DNA of 64,000 bases from Fibrobacter sp. (GCA_017475045.1 JAFVGH010000076.1:19016-83015); one strand, 5' to 3'. Positions 42,031-52,600 are shown, numbered from the stretch's first letter. Program-made: numbers and translations. The notes: generated from the sequence alone by a model not told the origin.

Positions 42031-42780
42031 ATGTACACCGAACCGAAATTTTTGGCCATGAAGGACAAGTCCAAGGCCAAGCGCATGGCTGAACTTTTTC
42101 GGGTCATCATCCTGCAATTGGGCGATGACGTGCCCCGCGCCAAACGAGAGTTTGAGACTTACGCCGGCTGGATGAAACTACCCGAAAGCGAGCGCCTCAC
42201 CGGCAAGAATCAGGCCCAGATGATAGACCTGTACAAGACATTTCGCACACGGGCGGGCCTCGGGTTCGAACGGGACGTTTATTTGGAACAGGAACCGGGG
42301 GACCGCGAAGTTCCCAACGAGCAGCCCATCCCCTTCGCCGTGCTGGTCCACAATCTACGGAGCGCCTTCAACGTGGGGTCCATCATCCGGAGTACGGACT
42401 GCTTCGGCCTCGAAGGAGTCCACCTGAGCGGCTACAGCTGCGGGCCCGACCACGTGACGGTCAAAAGTGCAGCCCGGGGCTGCCAGGAATGGATCCCCAT
42501 CAAGCGCTGGGAAAGCCCAATGGACTGCATCAAGTGGCACAAGGATAACGGCTACGAAATCATAGCCTTGGAAACCGGCGAAGATATCCCAAGCATTACC
42601 GACGTAAAGTGGCCCGAAAAAGGGCTCATCATCCTCGGAAACGAGGAGCTGGGAATCGCCCCGGAACTTATGGAACAGACCACCCTGAAAGTCACTATTC
42701 CCATGGCAGGGCGAAAGGCCAGCATGAACGTTGCAGGCGCTTTTGCCATCATGGCGTTCAGCCTACGGAACCAAAAATAG
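42031..42780 (+). CDS. SpoU/TrmH-family RNA 2'-O-methyltransferase
   Basis: A 249-residue SPOUT methyltransferase. The three SpoU motifs are clear: NLRSAFNVGSIIRSTDCFG, GLIILGNEELGIAPELM, and IPMAGRKASMNVAGAFAIM, which form the trefoil-knot S-adenosylmethionine site. The N-terminal ~90 residues are helical and charged. The RNA substrate (tRNA or rRNA) cannot be told from sequence. It is divergent from surE. Confidence 0.92.
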   Translation: MYTEPKFLAMKDKSKAKRMAELFRVIILQLGDDVPRAKREFETYAGWMKLPESERLTGKNQAQMIDLYKTFRTRAGLGFERDVYLEQEPGDREVPNEQPIPFAVLVHNLRSAFNVGSIIRSTDCFGLEGVHLSGYSCGPDHVTVKSAARGCQEWIPIKRWESPMDCIKWHKDNGYEIIALETGEDIPSITDVKWPEKGLIILGNEELGIAPELMEQTTLKVTIPMAGRKASMNVAGAFAIMAFSLRNQK

Positions 42781-42827
42781 GGTTCCTCCCAAAAGCTATA
42801 TTGGTAAGAAAGAAAGGAAACAGACAA

Positions 42828-44375
42828 ATGAACAAGGCGATTACCTTATCTATACTTTTAATCTCTTCCGTAGCTCTTGCAGAAAAGCCCACCGTCACCC
42901 CAAAAATGCCGGGCATTTCGGACGGATGCTTCCAGGTTGGCACTGTCGATGAGCTCTACGGCTTTGCCGCACTCGTTAACGGGGTTGAAGGATTTGAAAC
43001 AGACGCCGAAATAGAGTGCATGGAACTCACTTCGAACATTGCTGTAAATAAGAATGTGTTGAATGCTGACGGCGACCTGGCGCAAGACACCTCTAACTAT
43101 GTCTTGTGGACTCCCCCCTCCTACTTTGTCGGAACCATCAAAGGTAACGGACACACCATTTCCGGCCTGGTCATCATAGACGATGCAAAAAAATACCAGA
43201 ATGTGGGCTTTATCCGTAGCGGTGGAGGATCCATGGAAGACCTGGTATTCAGTGACATCTACGTCGAAGATGGAGATGCCTCTGTATACCACTATATAGG
43301 AGGTATTTACGGTAAGAATGCGGCATCCGGCAACACAAGCTACGGTATCATGCTTAAGAACGTGTCATTTGCAGGAACTGTTTCTACGGCCAGCTACATG
43401 CCCGTTGGCGGCATCGTGGGTAAGAACACGGCACGCCTTACATTGGAGAACGTCCATGTTTCCGGAAAGGTAAAAAGTCCATCCAAAGCAGGCGGGTTCA
43501 CTGGCGAAGCAGATGACGTAATCGCCATCCGTTCAACCAACGAGGCGAATGTCGTGTCAGAAGGCGACTATGCCGGCGGTTTTGTCGCCTATGCAAACGG
43601 CAACTTCCGTGTAGAAATGTCGTTTACCGAATCCTGCAACAAGGGTAACGTAAATGGCTACAAAGCAGCCGCAGGGTTCATCGGGTACATGGGCTACGCC
43701 AAGGCTTCCATTTTCAATTCCTACAATAGTGGCGATATCGAGGCACGAGACTACATAGGAGGTCTTGTAGGCGCCCACAAAGCCGGGGAAAGCCCCGAAC
43801 TCACTATTTACAATTCCTATAGCGTTGGAACCATTAGCAAGAGCAGTTTCACGTATTACTACGGATTGCTAGGGCAGAGCCACAGTGAGAGCGCGCTAGA
43901 CCTTAAAAACTCATTCTTTGTCAAGGACACCCTTTACAACGACACAGCCATCTTTTACGGAAATGCTATTACCCTCAGCAAATTCGGAGACGGATCCCTC
44001 TTGGCCGCACTTCAGGCGTTTAAGCAAGATTCCATAAGTGGATCCGTTTGGGACCAGGATATAGGCAGCGACAAGTACCCTGTACTGGAAGAACGCGCCA
44101 AGAAAAGCGATCCTATCACAGATACCGGGACTAAAGACGGCCAAACCCTTATAAGGACAGCCTCCTTAGGCACGCCCGCCCTTGTGACCACCGAAGGCCG
44201 CCACATAATGATTAGCGGATTACAGTCCGGAAACAAGTTCGCCATATTTGACCTCAGGGGAAACATCCTGCGGCAAGGAATCGCAACAGGATCTTCCGTA
44301 TCCCTAGAGGTTCCGCACAATGGAATTTTCCTTGTACGCGTTAACGGAACAAGCAAGGTCATCAAGGTCAGGTAA
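42828..44375 (+). CDS. Secreted GLUG-like repeat surface protein
   Basis: A 515-residue protein with signal peptide 1-18 (ALA/EKP). Residues ~150-400 contain imperfect repeats of the type YIGGIYGKN, PVGGIVGKN, YAGGFVAYANG and YIGGLVGAHK, spaced ~40-60 residues apart. This resembles the GLUG motif of bacterial surface proteins and suggests a beta-solenoid. The last ~75 residues (SGLQSGNKFAIFDLRGNIL ... NGIFLVRVNGTSKVIKVR) look like a secretion/sorting tail of the type IX class. An adhesin-like surface role is inferred. A TATATTGG box lies at 42797. Followed at 3 nt by a 52-residue membrane protein. Confidence 0.75.
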   Translation: MNKAITLSILLISSVALAEKPTVTPKMPGISDGCFQVGTVDELYGFAALVNGVEGFETDAEIECMELTSNIAVNKNVLNADGDLAQDTSNYVLWTPPSYFVGTIKGNGHTISGLVIIDDAKKYQNVGFIRSGGGSMEDLVFSDIYVEDGDASVYHYIGGIYGKNAASGNTSYGIMLKNVSFAGTVSTASYMPVGGIVGKNTARLTLENVHVSGKVKSPSKAGGFTGEADDVIAIRSTNEANVVSEGDYAGGFVAYANGNFRVEMSFTESCNKGNVNGYKAAAGFIGYMGYAKASIFNSYNSGDIEARDYIGGLVGAHKAGESPELTIYNSYSVGTISKSSFTYYYGLLGQSHSESALDLKNSFFVKDTLYNDTAIFYGNAITLSKFGDGSLLAALQAFKQDSISGSVWDQDIGSDKYPVLEERAKKSDPITDTGTKDGQTLIRTASLGTPALVTTEGRHIMISGLQSGNKFAIFDLRGNILRQGIATGSSVSLEVPHNGIFLVRVNGTSKVIKVR

Positions 44376-44378
44376 CTT

Positions 44379-44537
44379 ATGAGCAACCAAATTCAGACAC
44401 CCGTCGAACGTACGCCCATCAGCGAAACGGCTCTGACCAAGAAACTGTTGGACTTCTATTCCTTTATCCTGTGCGTCCTCTGCGCTACTTGGCTCATCAA
44501 GACATTTATCGAGCGCAAGTACCCTGAAAAGGACTAG
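44379..44537 (+). CDS. Small single-pass membrane protein, 52 aa
   Basis: This frame starts 3 nt after the GLUG-like gene stop and encodes 52 residues: a polar N-terminus (MSNQIQTPVERTPISETAL), one hydrophobic helix (FYSFILCVLCATWLIKTFI) and a basic/acidic end (ERKYPEKD). It is read as a gene because of the tight spacing, ordinary codon use and a complete membrane topology. Its stop overlaps the convergent lipoprotein stop by 3-4 nt. There is no obvious ribosome site, so coupling to the upstream gene is likely. The function is unknown. Confidence 0.6.
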   Translation: MSNQIQTPVERTPISETALTKKLLDFYSFILCVLCATWLIKTFIERKYPEKD

Positions 44538-45325
44538 TATCCACCGTAATCGGCTGTAGCCCGTTCAACAGCTTCCTCAAGGTCCTTGACGGAGCTTCCT
44601 GGGTTAATCATCAACTGACACATCAGTGCGTTTTCAATTTGCAGGGCGTCGATGTCTTTGATATCTTCGTCTCTGTAGGTTCCGGTGATAGTCCTGGTAA
44701 TCTGATCACATTCAACGCTCAACATATCCGTGTCATCATTCGCGTCCTTGCAAGCCTCATCAAAGTCAGCCCAAGTGGCGTTGCCACCAAGCTTGGCGGA
44801 TTCAGTAATGATTCCACTGGCATCAATGGTCAGGGTTACATTCTCTGTTTTGCCCTCGGCCGTCGCAAGATAGACAAGGACAGCGTCACCAGATCTTTTG
44901 ACAGTGCACTCTTCGACATCGGGAGAATCATCTTCATCAGCAGAGCAAACCTGTTCATCCAGAATGGTATATGCTTGCATCGACGTGCCGTTGCAGTAGA
45001 AGTAATCCTGAACCATTTCTTCTTCAACAAAGACCTTCTGGCACTTGAGGGCGGCATTACAATCTAAAGCCATAGCCTCTTCAATGGAACTCACCCTTGA
45101 CGGCCAATTGTTGTCGTAAGAAGGGGAAATGTTTGAGTCATCATCCAAAATTCTTTTTTTCTTTTTTACCGACTTGCTTTCTTCCTGGGACTCATCAGAG
45201 CTAGTCGATTTCGACGACTTTTTTACAGTGTCCTCTAGAGGGTCGCTGCCGGTTCCCGAACCGCTACTGCAGGCGACAAAGGCCGCCATGGCGGCAAAAG
45301 AAAGTCCAAGGCCAAGTCTACGCAT
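44534..45325 (-). CDS. Lipoprotein, unknown function
   Basis: A 263-residue lipoprotein. The start at 45323-45325 (AGAGGAGAG upstream) gives the signal peptide MRRLGLGLSFAAMAAFVAC with lipobox FVAC. A Ser/Lys/Glu spacer of ~50 residues follows, including KKKKRILDDD. The globular part has several Cys residues and repeated acidic segments and ends ATADYGGY. Its signal peptide closely resembles that of the next FISUMP lipoprotein (MRKWSLGLSFVALTMLAAC), so the two may be related or co-duplicated at the 5' end. No family is recognised. Confidence 0.7.
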   Translation of the reverse strand: MRRLGLGLSFAAMAAFVACSSGSGTGSDPLEDTVKKSSKSTSSDESQEESKSVKKKKRILDDDSNISPSYDNNWPSRVSSIEEAMALDCNAALKCQKVFVEEEMVQDYFYCNGTSMQAYTILDEQVCSADEDDSPDVEECTVKRSGDAVLVYLATAEGKTENVTLTIDASGIITESAKLGGNATWADFDEACKDANDDTDMLSVECDQITRTITGTYRDEDIKDIDALQIENALMCQLMINPGSSVKDLEEAVERATADYGGY

Positions 45326-45429
45326 ATTCACTCTCCTCTTAAGGAAGTTCCTGAAGCTTAATCTATATAAACACTTCCAAAAATGCAAACACCATGGCCT
45401 ATAAAATTGGGCCACAACGCGGGAACGCG

Positions 45430-46293
45430 CTAGTCCTTAAGGCAACGGACAGAGAAACCTTGGCGCTTATATTCGAAGTCCAGGTCCGCATCGGCGTCTT
45501 CGCTGTACATTTTCACTCGGTACGCATCTTTGCCATCGTCCTCAGTAGAACTCCAGAAGCTCACGATGTCGCCCTCGAAGGTTCCATTGTCGTACCTGAA
45601 GCCAGTAGGCATCGCCGAAAAGGAATAGCTGTCGGTTCCGTTGCCATCGTTTTGCCATCCGCTGGCAGATTTAAGAGGCTTACCAGCTCCTTGCCATTGC
45701 CAGAGATTATTTTCGGCCTTCACTCCGCCCACGGCCTTGAATAGAGTTTCGAACTCCTCCTTGCTGGGCAGGTGCCATTCCTTGGGGCAAACACCCTGAA
45801 CATTGCCTGTGCCCAGTCCACATGCGTGACCATAACCGCATTTTTCCTCGGTACTCCCAACTGCAGCAGCCCAGGTGTACAGGCGGCCGTACTTGGCACA
45901 GTTGGCAGGGTCATTGTCGTAGCACCAACTAGTGGAATCAGATTTGTAAACGTCATAGTCATAGGGAACGCCGGTGTAGGCGTAGTTCAGATTTTCGGCC
46001 ATCCAGATTTGGTCGCCGATTTTCACGGTCCTGTAGGTCTGACCATCGCGGTCGTCAGCCAGGGTGTTTTCATCCAAATCATGAATGCTTTCGTCGCTGG
46101 AAGACGACGATACGGAACTGCTAGACCCTTCAATGCTGCTGGAGGAGGATTCCCCTGATGCACAGGACCCGATTACATCAGCATCACTGGAACTTGACAA
46201 TTCACTTAAATCACCTGCGCTCGAGCCATCGTCGCCACAAGCGGCAAGCATCGTCAGGGCAACAAAAGAAAGTCCAAGACTCCATTTCCGCAT
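45430..46293 (-). CDS. FISUMP-domain lipoprotein
   Basis: A 287-residue lipoprotein with lipobox MLAAC and a Ser-rich spacer. The C-terminal ~190 residues are a full Fibrobacter succinogenes major paralogous domain: QTYRTVKIGDQIWMAENLNY, CAKYGRLYTWAAAVG, CPKEWHLPSKEEFETLFKAVGG, FWSSTEDDGKDAYRV and the terminal GFSVRCLKD. The protein is presumably surface-exposed; its biochemical function is unknown. Transcribed after the MATE gene, from which it is separated by a terminator. Confidence 0.92.
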   Translation of the reverse strand: MRKWSLGLSFVALTMLAACGDDGSSAGDLSELSSSSDADVIGSCASGESSSSSIEGSSSSVSSSSSDESIHDLDENTLADDRDGQTYRTVKIGDQIWMAENLNYAYTGVPYDYDVYKSDSTSWCYDNDPANCAKYGRLYTWAAAVGSTEEKCGYGHACGLGTGNVQGVCPKEWHLPSKEEFETLFKAVGGVKAENNLWQWQGAGKPLKSASGWQNDGNGTDSYSFSAMPTGFRYDNGTFEGDIVSFWSSTEDDGKDAYRVKMYSEDADADLDFEYKRQGFSVRCLKD

Positions 46294-46334
46294 GTCCACC
46301 CCTTTCCTAAGGAATCCTTTACCGTTTAATCTAC

Positions 46335-46360
46335 AAAAAAAAACGAGATGATGCACCTCG
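46335..46360 (-). terminator. Rho-independent terminator of MATE gene
   Basis: On the minus strand CGAGGTG-CAT-CATCTCG (7-bp stem with one G-T pair), followed by nine T. Confidence 0.8.
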
Positions 46361-46385
46361 CTTTACCCTAGCACCTCGGGAAAAA

Positions 46386-47798
46386 TCAGTTATCCAGCAC
46401 GTGGCGGCGCCACTTGCCGCCCTTCCAGCGAAGCCAGAAAATAACCGGAGCCGTGCCATAGACCGCCACAATGGCAATCCAGGCATACTGTGCCGGGAGT
46501 TTCAAGACATAGGCTGCCACGTACATGGCGATAGCCACGCACCAGTTCATGATGGCACCGGCGAACATGACCCACAGGGTATCCCCCGCCCCGCGGAGCG
46601 CCCCGGCATAGATTACCAGGAGCACTTCCACAAAAATATAGATGGTGGCAAACCGCAGCATGAACATGCTCATGGGCCTTGCCGAATCGAATATGGCCAG
46701 GGCCTCGGCGCTTGCAGAAGCGACGTCGGGGCGGAAAATGTCCGTAAGGACTCCCGGCAAAAAGATGAACAGCACGCCTATAAGCAACGAGTAGCCCCAC
46801 CCAAGCTTTAACCCCGAATAGGTGGAACGGTTGGCAGCGGCGCCCGACTTGGCACCCACATAGCGGCCCACAAGGCTGGTAGAGGCAATCTCCAGCCCCA
46901 TCAGGGGAACGTAGGCCACCATGTCCCAGTTGAACATCACCGACGAAGCGGTGGCGGCCTCGGGCCCGAGAGCGTGGAACATGAGGATAAGGGACTGGAA
47001 CGCCGACATGTTCAGAAACATTTCCACACCAGAGGGAATCCCCTTCTGCAAAAGTTCACGGGTCAGGGGCCAACTAAAGGCAAAGGAGGCCCGGGTGTTG
47101 AACCGGGTGTGGCAAGACTTTCCGAAAAACTTCGCAAACAACACCACCGTAGAAACGAAGTTGCCAATAAGGGTACCGTAGGCAGCGCCCGCCACCCCCA
47201 AAGCAGGGATGGGACCAAAACCAAAAATCAGCACAAAATTGCAGACCACATTGACAAGCATGCCTACAAAGGCCGCATGCATCACAATCTTGGTTTCTCC
47301 GATACCGCTAAAGAAGCAGGGAGCCACATTCCGCACCAGGGTAATGACCCCGCCAAACATCAAGATATTGAAATAGGTCTTTTGGTATTCCAGTTGGTCG
47401 GCACTCAGGTTCTCCAAACCAAAAAGCCAATGACCCACAGGAATGGTCATGTACAAAAGGGGCACGCACATCAATGAAACATAAAGGGCCTGCACAAACA
47501 CCTTGGCGCAATCACCGTGCCTCTTTGCACCGAGCCGCTGGGCCACCATGGCGGTGGTGTAGCTGATGGCGCCAGTAAAGAACATGGTAAGGGCCAGCTG
47601 CACCGCCCCCGCCCCCAAGGAGGCATTCATCTCTGCCGGTCCTAATTTAGAGAGAAACAGGCGGTCGATAAAGGTCATAAAGGTATCGAACGACATGGAT
47701 AAAAGCATGGGGAGTGCCACCACCAGCACATCCTTCACGTCGCCATTTTTCTTGAATTTTGACGGCTTGTAAAACTTGTCCATTATCGCCGAAATCAT
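46386..47798 (-). CDS. MATE-family efflux transporter
   Basis: A 470-residue multidrug/toxic compound extrusion transporter with 12 predicted helices in two homologous halves. MatE features are FIDRLFLSKLGPAEMNASLG, VAPCFFSGIGETKIVMHAAF and SSVMFNWDMVAYVPLMGLEIA. Such proteins export cationic compounds with Na+ or H+. A second possible start is at 47783 (MDKFYKPSKFKK). The exact TAnnTTTG box at 47807-47814 places transcription within a few nt of 47798. Confidence 0.9.
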   Translation of the reverse strand: MISAIMDKFYKPSKFKKNGDVKDVLVVALPMLLSMSFDTFMTFIDRLFLSKLGPAEMNASLGAGAVQLALTMFFTGAISYTTAMVAQRLGAKRHGDCAKVFVQALYVSLMCVPLLYMTIPVGHWLFGLENLSADQLEYQKTYFNILMFGGVITLVRNVAPCFFSGIGETKIVMHAAFVGMLVNVVCNFVLIFGFGPIPALGVAGAAYGTLIGNFVSTVVLFAKFFGKSCHTRFNTRASFAFSWPLTRELLQKGIPSGVEMFLNMSAFQSLILMFHALGPEAATASSVMFNWDMVAYVPLMGLEIASTSLVGRYVGAKSGAAANRSTYSGLKLGWGYSLLIGVLFIFLPGVLTDIFRPDVASASAEALAIFDSARPMSMFMLRFATIYIFVEVLLVIYAGALRGAGDTLWVMFAGAIMNWCVAIAMYVAAYVLKLPAQYAWIAIVAVYGTAPVIFWLRWKGGKWRRHVLDN

Positions 47799-47806
47799 GA
47801 GCCGGT

Positions 47807-47814
47807 CAAATATA
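47807..47814 (-). promoter_or_regulatory. TAnnTTTG promoter box of MATE gene
   Basis: Minus strand TATATTTG, an exact match to the Bacteroidota-type -7 box, 8 nt before the ATG at 47798. Confidence 0.45.
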
Positions 47815-47821
47815 GAAAAAC

Positions 47822-47848
47822 AAAAAGGCTCCTCCTTGCGGAGAAGCC
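47822..47848 (-). terminator. Rho-independent terminator of SDR gene
   Basis: Minus strand GGCTTCTCC-GCA-AGGAGGAGCC followed by TTTTTG; one mismatch in the stem. It lies 25 nt after the SDR stop. Confidence 0.8.
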
Positions 47849-47873
47849 CAGTATATCAATGAAAAAGCCTAAA

Positions 47874-48647
47874 CTACATGCAGGTGTAGCCGCCATCCAC
47901 AGGCACCATGATGCCCGTAACATAGCTAGACGCAGGAGAGGCCAGGAAGATGGCGGCGGTGTCCAGCTCGCCCTCGTTTCCGTAGCGTTCTGCCGGGATC
48001 ATGGTCTTGGCATTCTGCTGGAAGAAGTCGGAATCCAGAGTTTCCTTGGTCAGCGGGGTGTAGAAATAGCCCGGGCAAATGGCGTTCACGTTGATGCCCT
48101 TGCTAGACCATTCCGAAGCGAGGGCGCGGGTCAGATTCACCACGCCACCCTTGGCGGCATGGTACGGAGCGCATCCGGCCACCTTGTTGCCTACCAGGCC
48201 GTACATGGAGGCGATATTGATGATACGGCCATACTTTGCCGGAAGCATGGCCTTCTTGGCCACGGCACGGGACACCTTGAAGGTTCCGCCCAAATCTACG
48301 TTGAGTTCGCCATTGAACTGGGCATCGGTAATGTCTTCGGCCGGAGCAACGGCACCCGTACCCGCATTGTTGATGAGGATATCGATACGGCCGAACTTGG
48401 CGAGAATCTCGTCAACAGCGGCATTCACGCGGTCGGTATCGGTAATGTCGCAAGAAATGCCGATGGCCTCCACACCGAATTCCTTTGTAATTTCGGCGGC
48501 GACAGCGTCCACCATCTCTTTACGGCGGGCAAGAGCCACAATTTTTGCACCCTGGTTTGCAAGGGCCTTGGCCATCTGAACGCCGAGACCTGTAGAGCAG
48601 CCGGTCACCAAGGCGACCTGGCCAGTCAAATCGAAATAATTCTTCAT
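47874..48647 (-). CDS. SDR-family NAD(P)-dependent oxidoreductase (gluconate 5-dehydrogenase-like)
   Basis: A 257-residue short-chain dehydrogenase. It has the cofactor motif TGCSTGLGVQMA, INNAG, the catalytic Ser in IINIASMYGL and YHAAK with the catalytic Tyr and Lys, plus the C-terminal GIMVPVDGGYTCM. Overall pattern (LTGQVALVTG, CPGYFYTPLTKE) is like gluconate 5-dehydrogenases or related sugar-acid enzymes, but the substrate is not provable by eye. A good ribosome site (CGGAGAAAATT) is present. Monocistronic. Confidence 0.88.
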   Translation of the reverse strand: MKNYFDLTGQVALVTGCSTGLGVQMAKALANQGAKIVALARRKEMVDAVAAEITKEFGVEAIGISCDITDTDRVNAAVDEILAKFGRIDILINNAGTGAVAPAEDITDAQFNGELNVDLGGTFKVSRAVAKKAMLPAKYGRIINIASMYGLVGNKVAGCAPYHAAKGGVVNLTRALASEWSSKGINVNAICPGYFYTPLTKETLDSDFFQQNAKTMIPAERYGNEGELDTAAIFLASPASSYVTGIMVPVDGGYTCM

Positions 48648-48754
48648 AATTTTCTCCGTTGTTAGTAATTCTGAAATTAATATACATTATTTGTAATAAC
48701 GAAGTTCATTTAGATGCAAATATTTTTGCACCTAGTTTATTCCCCTTCCTATTT

Positions 48755-48791
48755 AGATACTTCGACTCATTTCACTCGCTCAGAATGACAC
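48755..48791. repeat. Interspersed palindromic repeat
   Basis: The reverse strand begins GTGTCATTCTGAGCGAGTGA and ends GTCGAAGTATCT. Same family as 3012-3053. It sits in the 187-nt gap between the SDR and endonuclease genes, which otherwise holds only AT-rich sequence. Confidence 0.7.
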
Positions 48792-48834
48792 GTTTGCATC
48801 ATTTTATCACCACTTTTTCTACATTCAGGTTGTT

Positions 48835-49578
48835 ATGTCCCTTATTTCTATATCCAAAAGGCTAGTCCCTATTGTAGCCATCGCCGTCTCCATCGTCTTT
48901 TGCGCCGTAGACAAGGAACCCGCACCACAACATTACAACTACCGCGGGGCTGGCCAGCAGATGAAACGCATCTACTATGGTGACTTGCAAGAGACCATCT
49001 ATTGCGGCTGCAAGTACAACGACAAGAAAAAAGTGGACTACAGCACCTGTAACTTTAGGCCCAGGGAAAATCCCCGTCGCAAGAGTTTCAAGCGGGCAGA
49101 ATCCGTAGAATGGGAGCATATCGTCACCGCCCACAACATGGGACACTTTATGCCCTGCTGGCAAGAAGGTGGGCGCAAGAACTGCAGCGCCAATGATACT
49201 TTGTTCAAAATCCTGGAAGGTGACTTGCACAACCTTTACCCCTCTATCGGCGAGGTAAACGGAGACCGCAGCAACTTTATGTTCTCCCAATGGACCAACG
49301 ATCCCACCCCAATGTACGGGGAATGCGAGACCATCGTGGATTTCAGCCTCAAGAAGGTCCAGCCCCGAAAAGAGGTCCGGGGACTCATTGCCCGAGTGCA
49401 TTTCTATATGGAAAAGACCTACGGCATCAAGCTTTCCAGCCAGGACCGTAAACTTTTTGAGGCCTGGGACAAGATGTACCCCGTTTCCGAAAAGGAATGC
49501 GAGCGAGACCGCCGGATTTTCAGAGTCCAAGGGGACCACAACCCCTTCGTCTTTGAAAAGTGCCAAGACAAACCCTAA
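48835..49578 (+). CDS. Secreted endonuclease I (EndA/NucM family)
   Basis: A 247-residue nonspecific nuclease. An N-terminal signal/anchor (LVPIVAIAVSIVFCA) exports it. Family motifs are ESVEWEHIVTAHNMG, with the catalytic His, and DLHNLYPSIGEVNGDRSNFMF. Seven or more Cys residues suggest disulfides in the periplasm or outside the cell. Such enzymes degrade DNA and RNA for nutrition or clear extracellular DNA. It lies 38 nt before the beta-helix protein start. Confidence 0.9.
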   Translation: MSLISISKRLVPIVAIAVSIVFCAVDKEPAPQHYNYRGAGQQMKRIYYGDLQETIYCGCKYNDKKKVDYSTCNFRPRENPRRKSFKRAESVEWEHIVTAHNMGHFMPCWQEGGRKNCSANDTLFKILEGDLHNLYPSIGEVNGDRSNFMFSQWTNDPTPMYGECETIVDFSLKKVQPRKEVRGLIARVHFYMEKTYGIKLSSQDRKLFEAWDKMYPVSEKECERDRRIFRVQGDHNPFVFEKCQDKP

Positions 49579-49616
49579 ACAAAAACCTAATTTTAGGGGC
49601 GCATAACGAGGTTTTC

Positions 49617-52600
49617 ATGTTTCGTGTTTTTTCGTTTTGTCTTGTATTGATTTTAGGCCTGTCTACCACGGCCCTCTCCCAGGTAACATTCCCGCTGGGT
49701 TCTAACGTTGTTGACGTGACCAAGGCTCCCTATAGTGCCAAGGCCGACGGAAAGACCGACGACACCGAGGCCATTCAAAAGGCCCTGAACGACCACCCCG
49801 ACGGTGACTATATCATCTATTTGCCCCACGGCATCTATAAGGTTACCAATACACTGACCTGGCCCACCAGCGAGAAACCCGAACAAGCATACAGCCGTAC
49901 CATTTTGCAGGGGGCAAGCATCGGTGGAACCATTATCGCCCTAGCCGACGAATGCCAGGGATTCACCAACCCCGATTTTCCGGCCCCGGTGCTCTTTACG
50001 GGTGAAGGTCCCGGACTCAAGCCCAGAAACTCCATCCGTGACATTACAATCCGTACCGGCAAAAGAAACGCCGGTGCCGTAGGCATCCGCTTTAACGCCG
50101 CCCAGCAGGGTACTATCAAGAACGTGAAGATTTATTCCGGCGACAGCCTGGGTATTTACGGTATTGACCTGGGCCACACTGAAAATATTGGCCCCCTCCT
50201 TCTTGAAAACGTGGAAATCCAGGGTTTTGAGACCGGTGTGTTCGTTGCTGGCAAGACCAACAACATCACTATGGAACACGTGACCCTGGGCGGTCAAAAA
50301 AAGTACGGTATGGAAAATGACGGACAGATCGTCTCCAGCCGCGGACTCCGGTTCAAGGGTGACGTGCCCGCCGTGTTCAGCCATGGCGAAGGCGCCTCCA
50401 TGGTCATGGTGGACGCCACCTTGGAATACAACAGGCTCAAGCAATCCAAACCCGCAGCCGCCATAGAGAACGACGGACAGCTTTTCGCCCGTTCCATCAA
50501 TACCAGCAAGTTCCAGGAAATCATCAAGAGCGTACAGAAGCCGGCGATCGCCAATTACGTTGGTAACGAAGTCGTAGAATTCGTCACCCAGCAGCCCCAC
50601 CAGCTTTGCCACAGTCCCAAGCAGTCCATGAGGCTTCCCATAGCGGAAACGCCCAACCTGAATGACCAGAAGTCGGATTCCTGGACCACCATCGCCGGAG
50701 ATTACGGCGGAAAGATGAACACCGGTTCTGACGACGCCAAGGCTATACAAGACGCCATCGACGACGGTGCCGAAACCATCTACTTCCCGCCCGGAGGACG
50801 CTGGACCATCAACCGCGACATTTACCTACGTAACCGCATCCGCCGCATTCTTGGAACCGAAGGCCGCATCGACGGAAAGGGCAAGTTCATTATCGAAGAC
50901 GGTGCGTTCAACGAAATCACCATCGAACGTTTCTCCGAATTCGGAAACGGCATTATCCACAAGTCCAAGCGCGCCGTGCTGCTTAAAAACATGATGTTCA
51001 AGTCCTTCGAGACCAACGAACTGGGCGTAGGCGACATTTACATGGAAGACGTCTCCGTAGGCACTATCCAGATCAACCAGCAGCACCTTTGGGGCCGCCA
51101 GGTTTCCATGTTCTCGGATACCAAGGGAGCCAAGATCCAGAACAATGGCGGAAAGATCTGGATCCTGGGTCTTACCTCCAAGGACGGAAACACTATCCTG
51201 CAGAACTACAACGACGGTGCCGCAGAACTTCTGGGCGTGCTGGTTATCGCCAGCGATAAGGCAAAGACCACCCCCATGTTCATCAACGACAACGGAAGCC
51301 TTTCTATCGAAGGCCTGAAAGAAGTCCTGGTCCGTGGAAACCCCTACAAGAAGGTCGTGGAAGAATCCCGCATGGGTTCGGCCATTTTCGCCCTGACAGA
51401 CTCCGATCTTGAAAAGAACAGCACCGGCGGCGTAGACATGACCCTCTATACCGGCTACGCTCCCAAGCAAGGGCAGAACGAAGCTCCCAAGGTTTCTTTT
51501 GCAGACGAGATGATCGTGGTACAGCCGGGCAAGATCCACCTGGTCGGTACCGTCGAGGACGACGGACGTGGCAACGGCCTCTGCAGGGATCCCGTGCTCT
51601 GGAGAAAGGGCGTGGGCCCCGGTAAGGTCATCATCTCCGACACAGCAGAATACGAGACCGACGTTTCCTTTACCGGTAGCGGACGCTACAACCTGATTTT
51701 CACCGCCAACGACGGTACAAAGACCGGGGCCGACACAGGCAAGGTCTACGTGTTCGACAAGAAGTACACCACCTTCGACAACACCGGCGACGGCTCCCCC
51801 AGCGGAAAGGGCGTAGACACCTGGATTTCTTCTTTCGACAACTTTACGCCCCACAATACGGACGCCGCCCTCAAGGTGGCAAACGACACCAACGATGCCG
51901 GCAAGATCTACCTAAAGTTTGACCTGTCCGCCCTGCCAGGACCGCTCTTTGACGCAGGCCTCAAGCTGGAATACGACGCCGACTCCCTCAAGAAACCCGT
52001 ACAGTTCAACATATTCGGCCTGAAGGAAACCGCCAGGGAGATGAACTATGGCGAAGGCAAGCTGGGCGTGGATTGGCGTGGCGACGAACTGACCTGGGAA
52101 AACGCTCCGGCAAACTTGCCGCAGCCCGGCGGACATTTCAACATCCGTAAGAACTCCGGTGGCGGTGTGGACACCAAGCATGCCGACTTCTTGGGACTCA
52201 TCACCCTGAACCCCAAGGCCCCGCTGGGGGCCTTCCTCAGAACCCCTACCCTGACGGAGTTCTTCAAGAGGAAGCACCCCTCCAATATGTACACCTTGAT
52301 CCTTACCGCCGTGGAACCCGGCGAAACCATCATCCATTCCCACAACCAGAGCAAGACCCTCGCCCCGGCACTCTATGTGGGCTACTTTGATAACACCCGT
52401 TCTGTGAGCGGTGACGTGATGGAAGGTGGTTACACGCTGACCAAGGTGCACATCGACATTTACTCCCTGGAATGCGATTTCGATTTGACGGTAGGTTATC
52501 CGCAATTTGTGCAGATTGAAATCGTCAACGAATTCGGGCGGCGCATGCTCATGGTTGCCGCCCGAGAACTTGCCGGAGAAAAGAAGACACACTTCAAATT

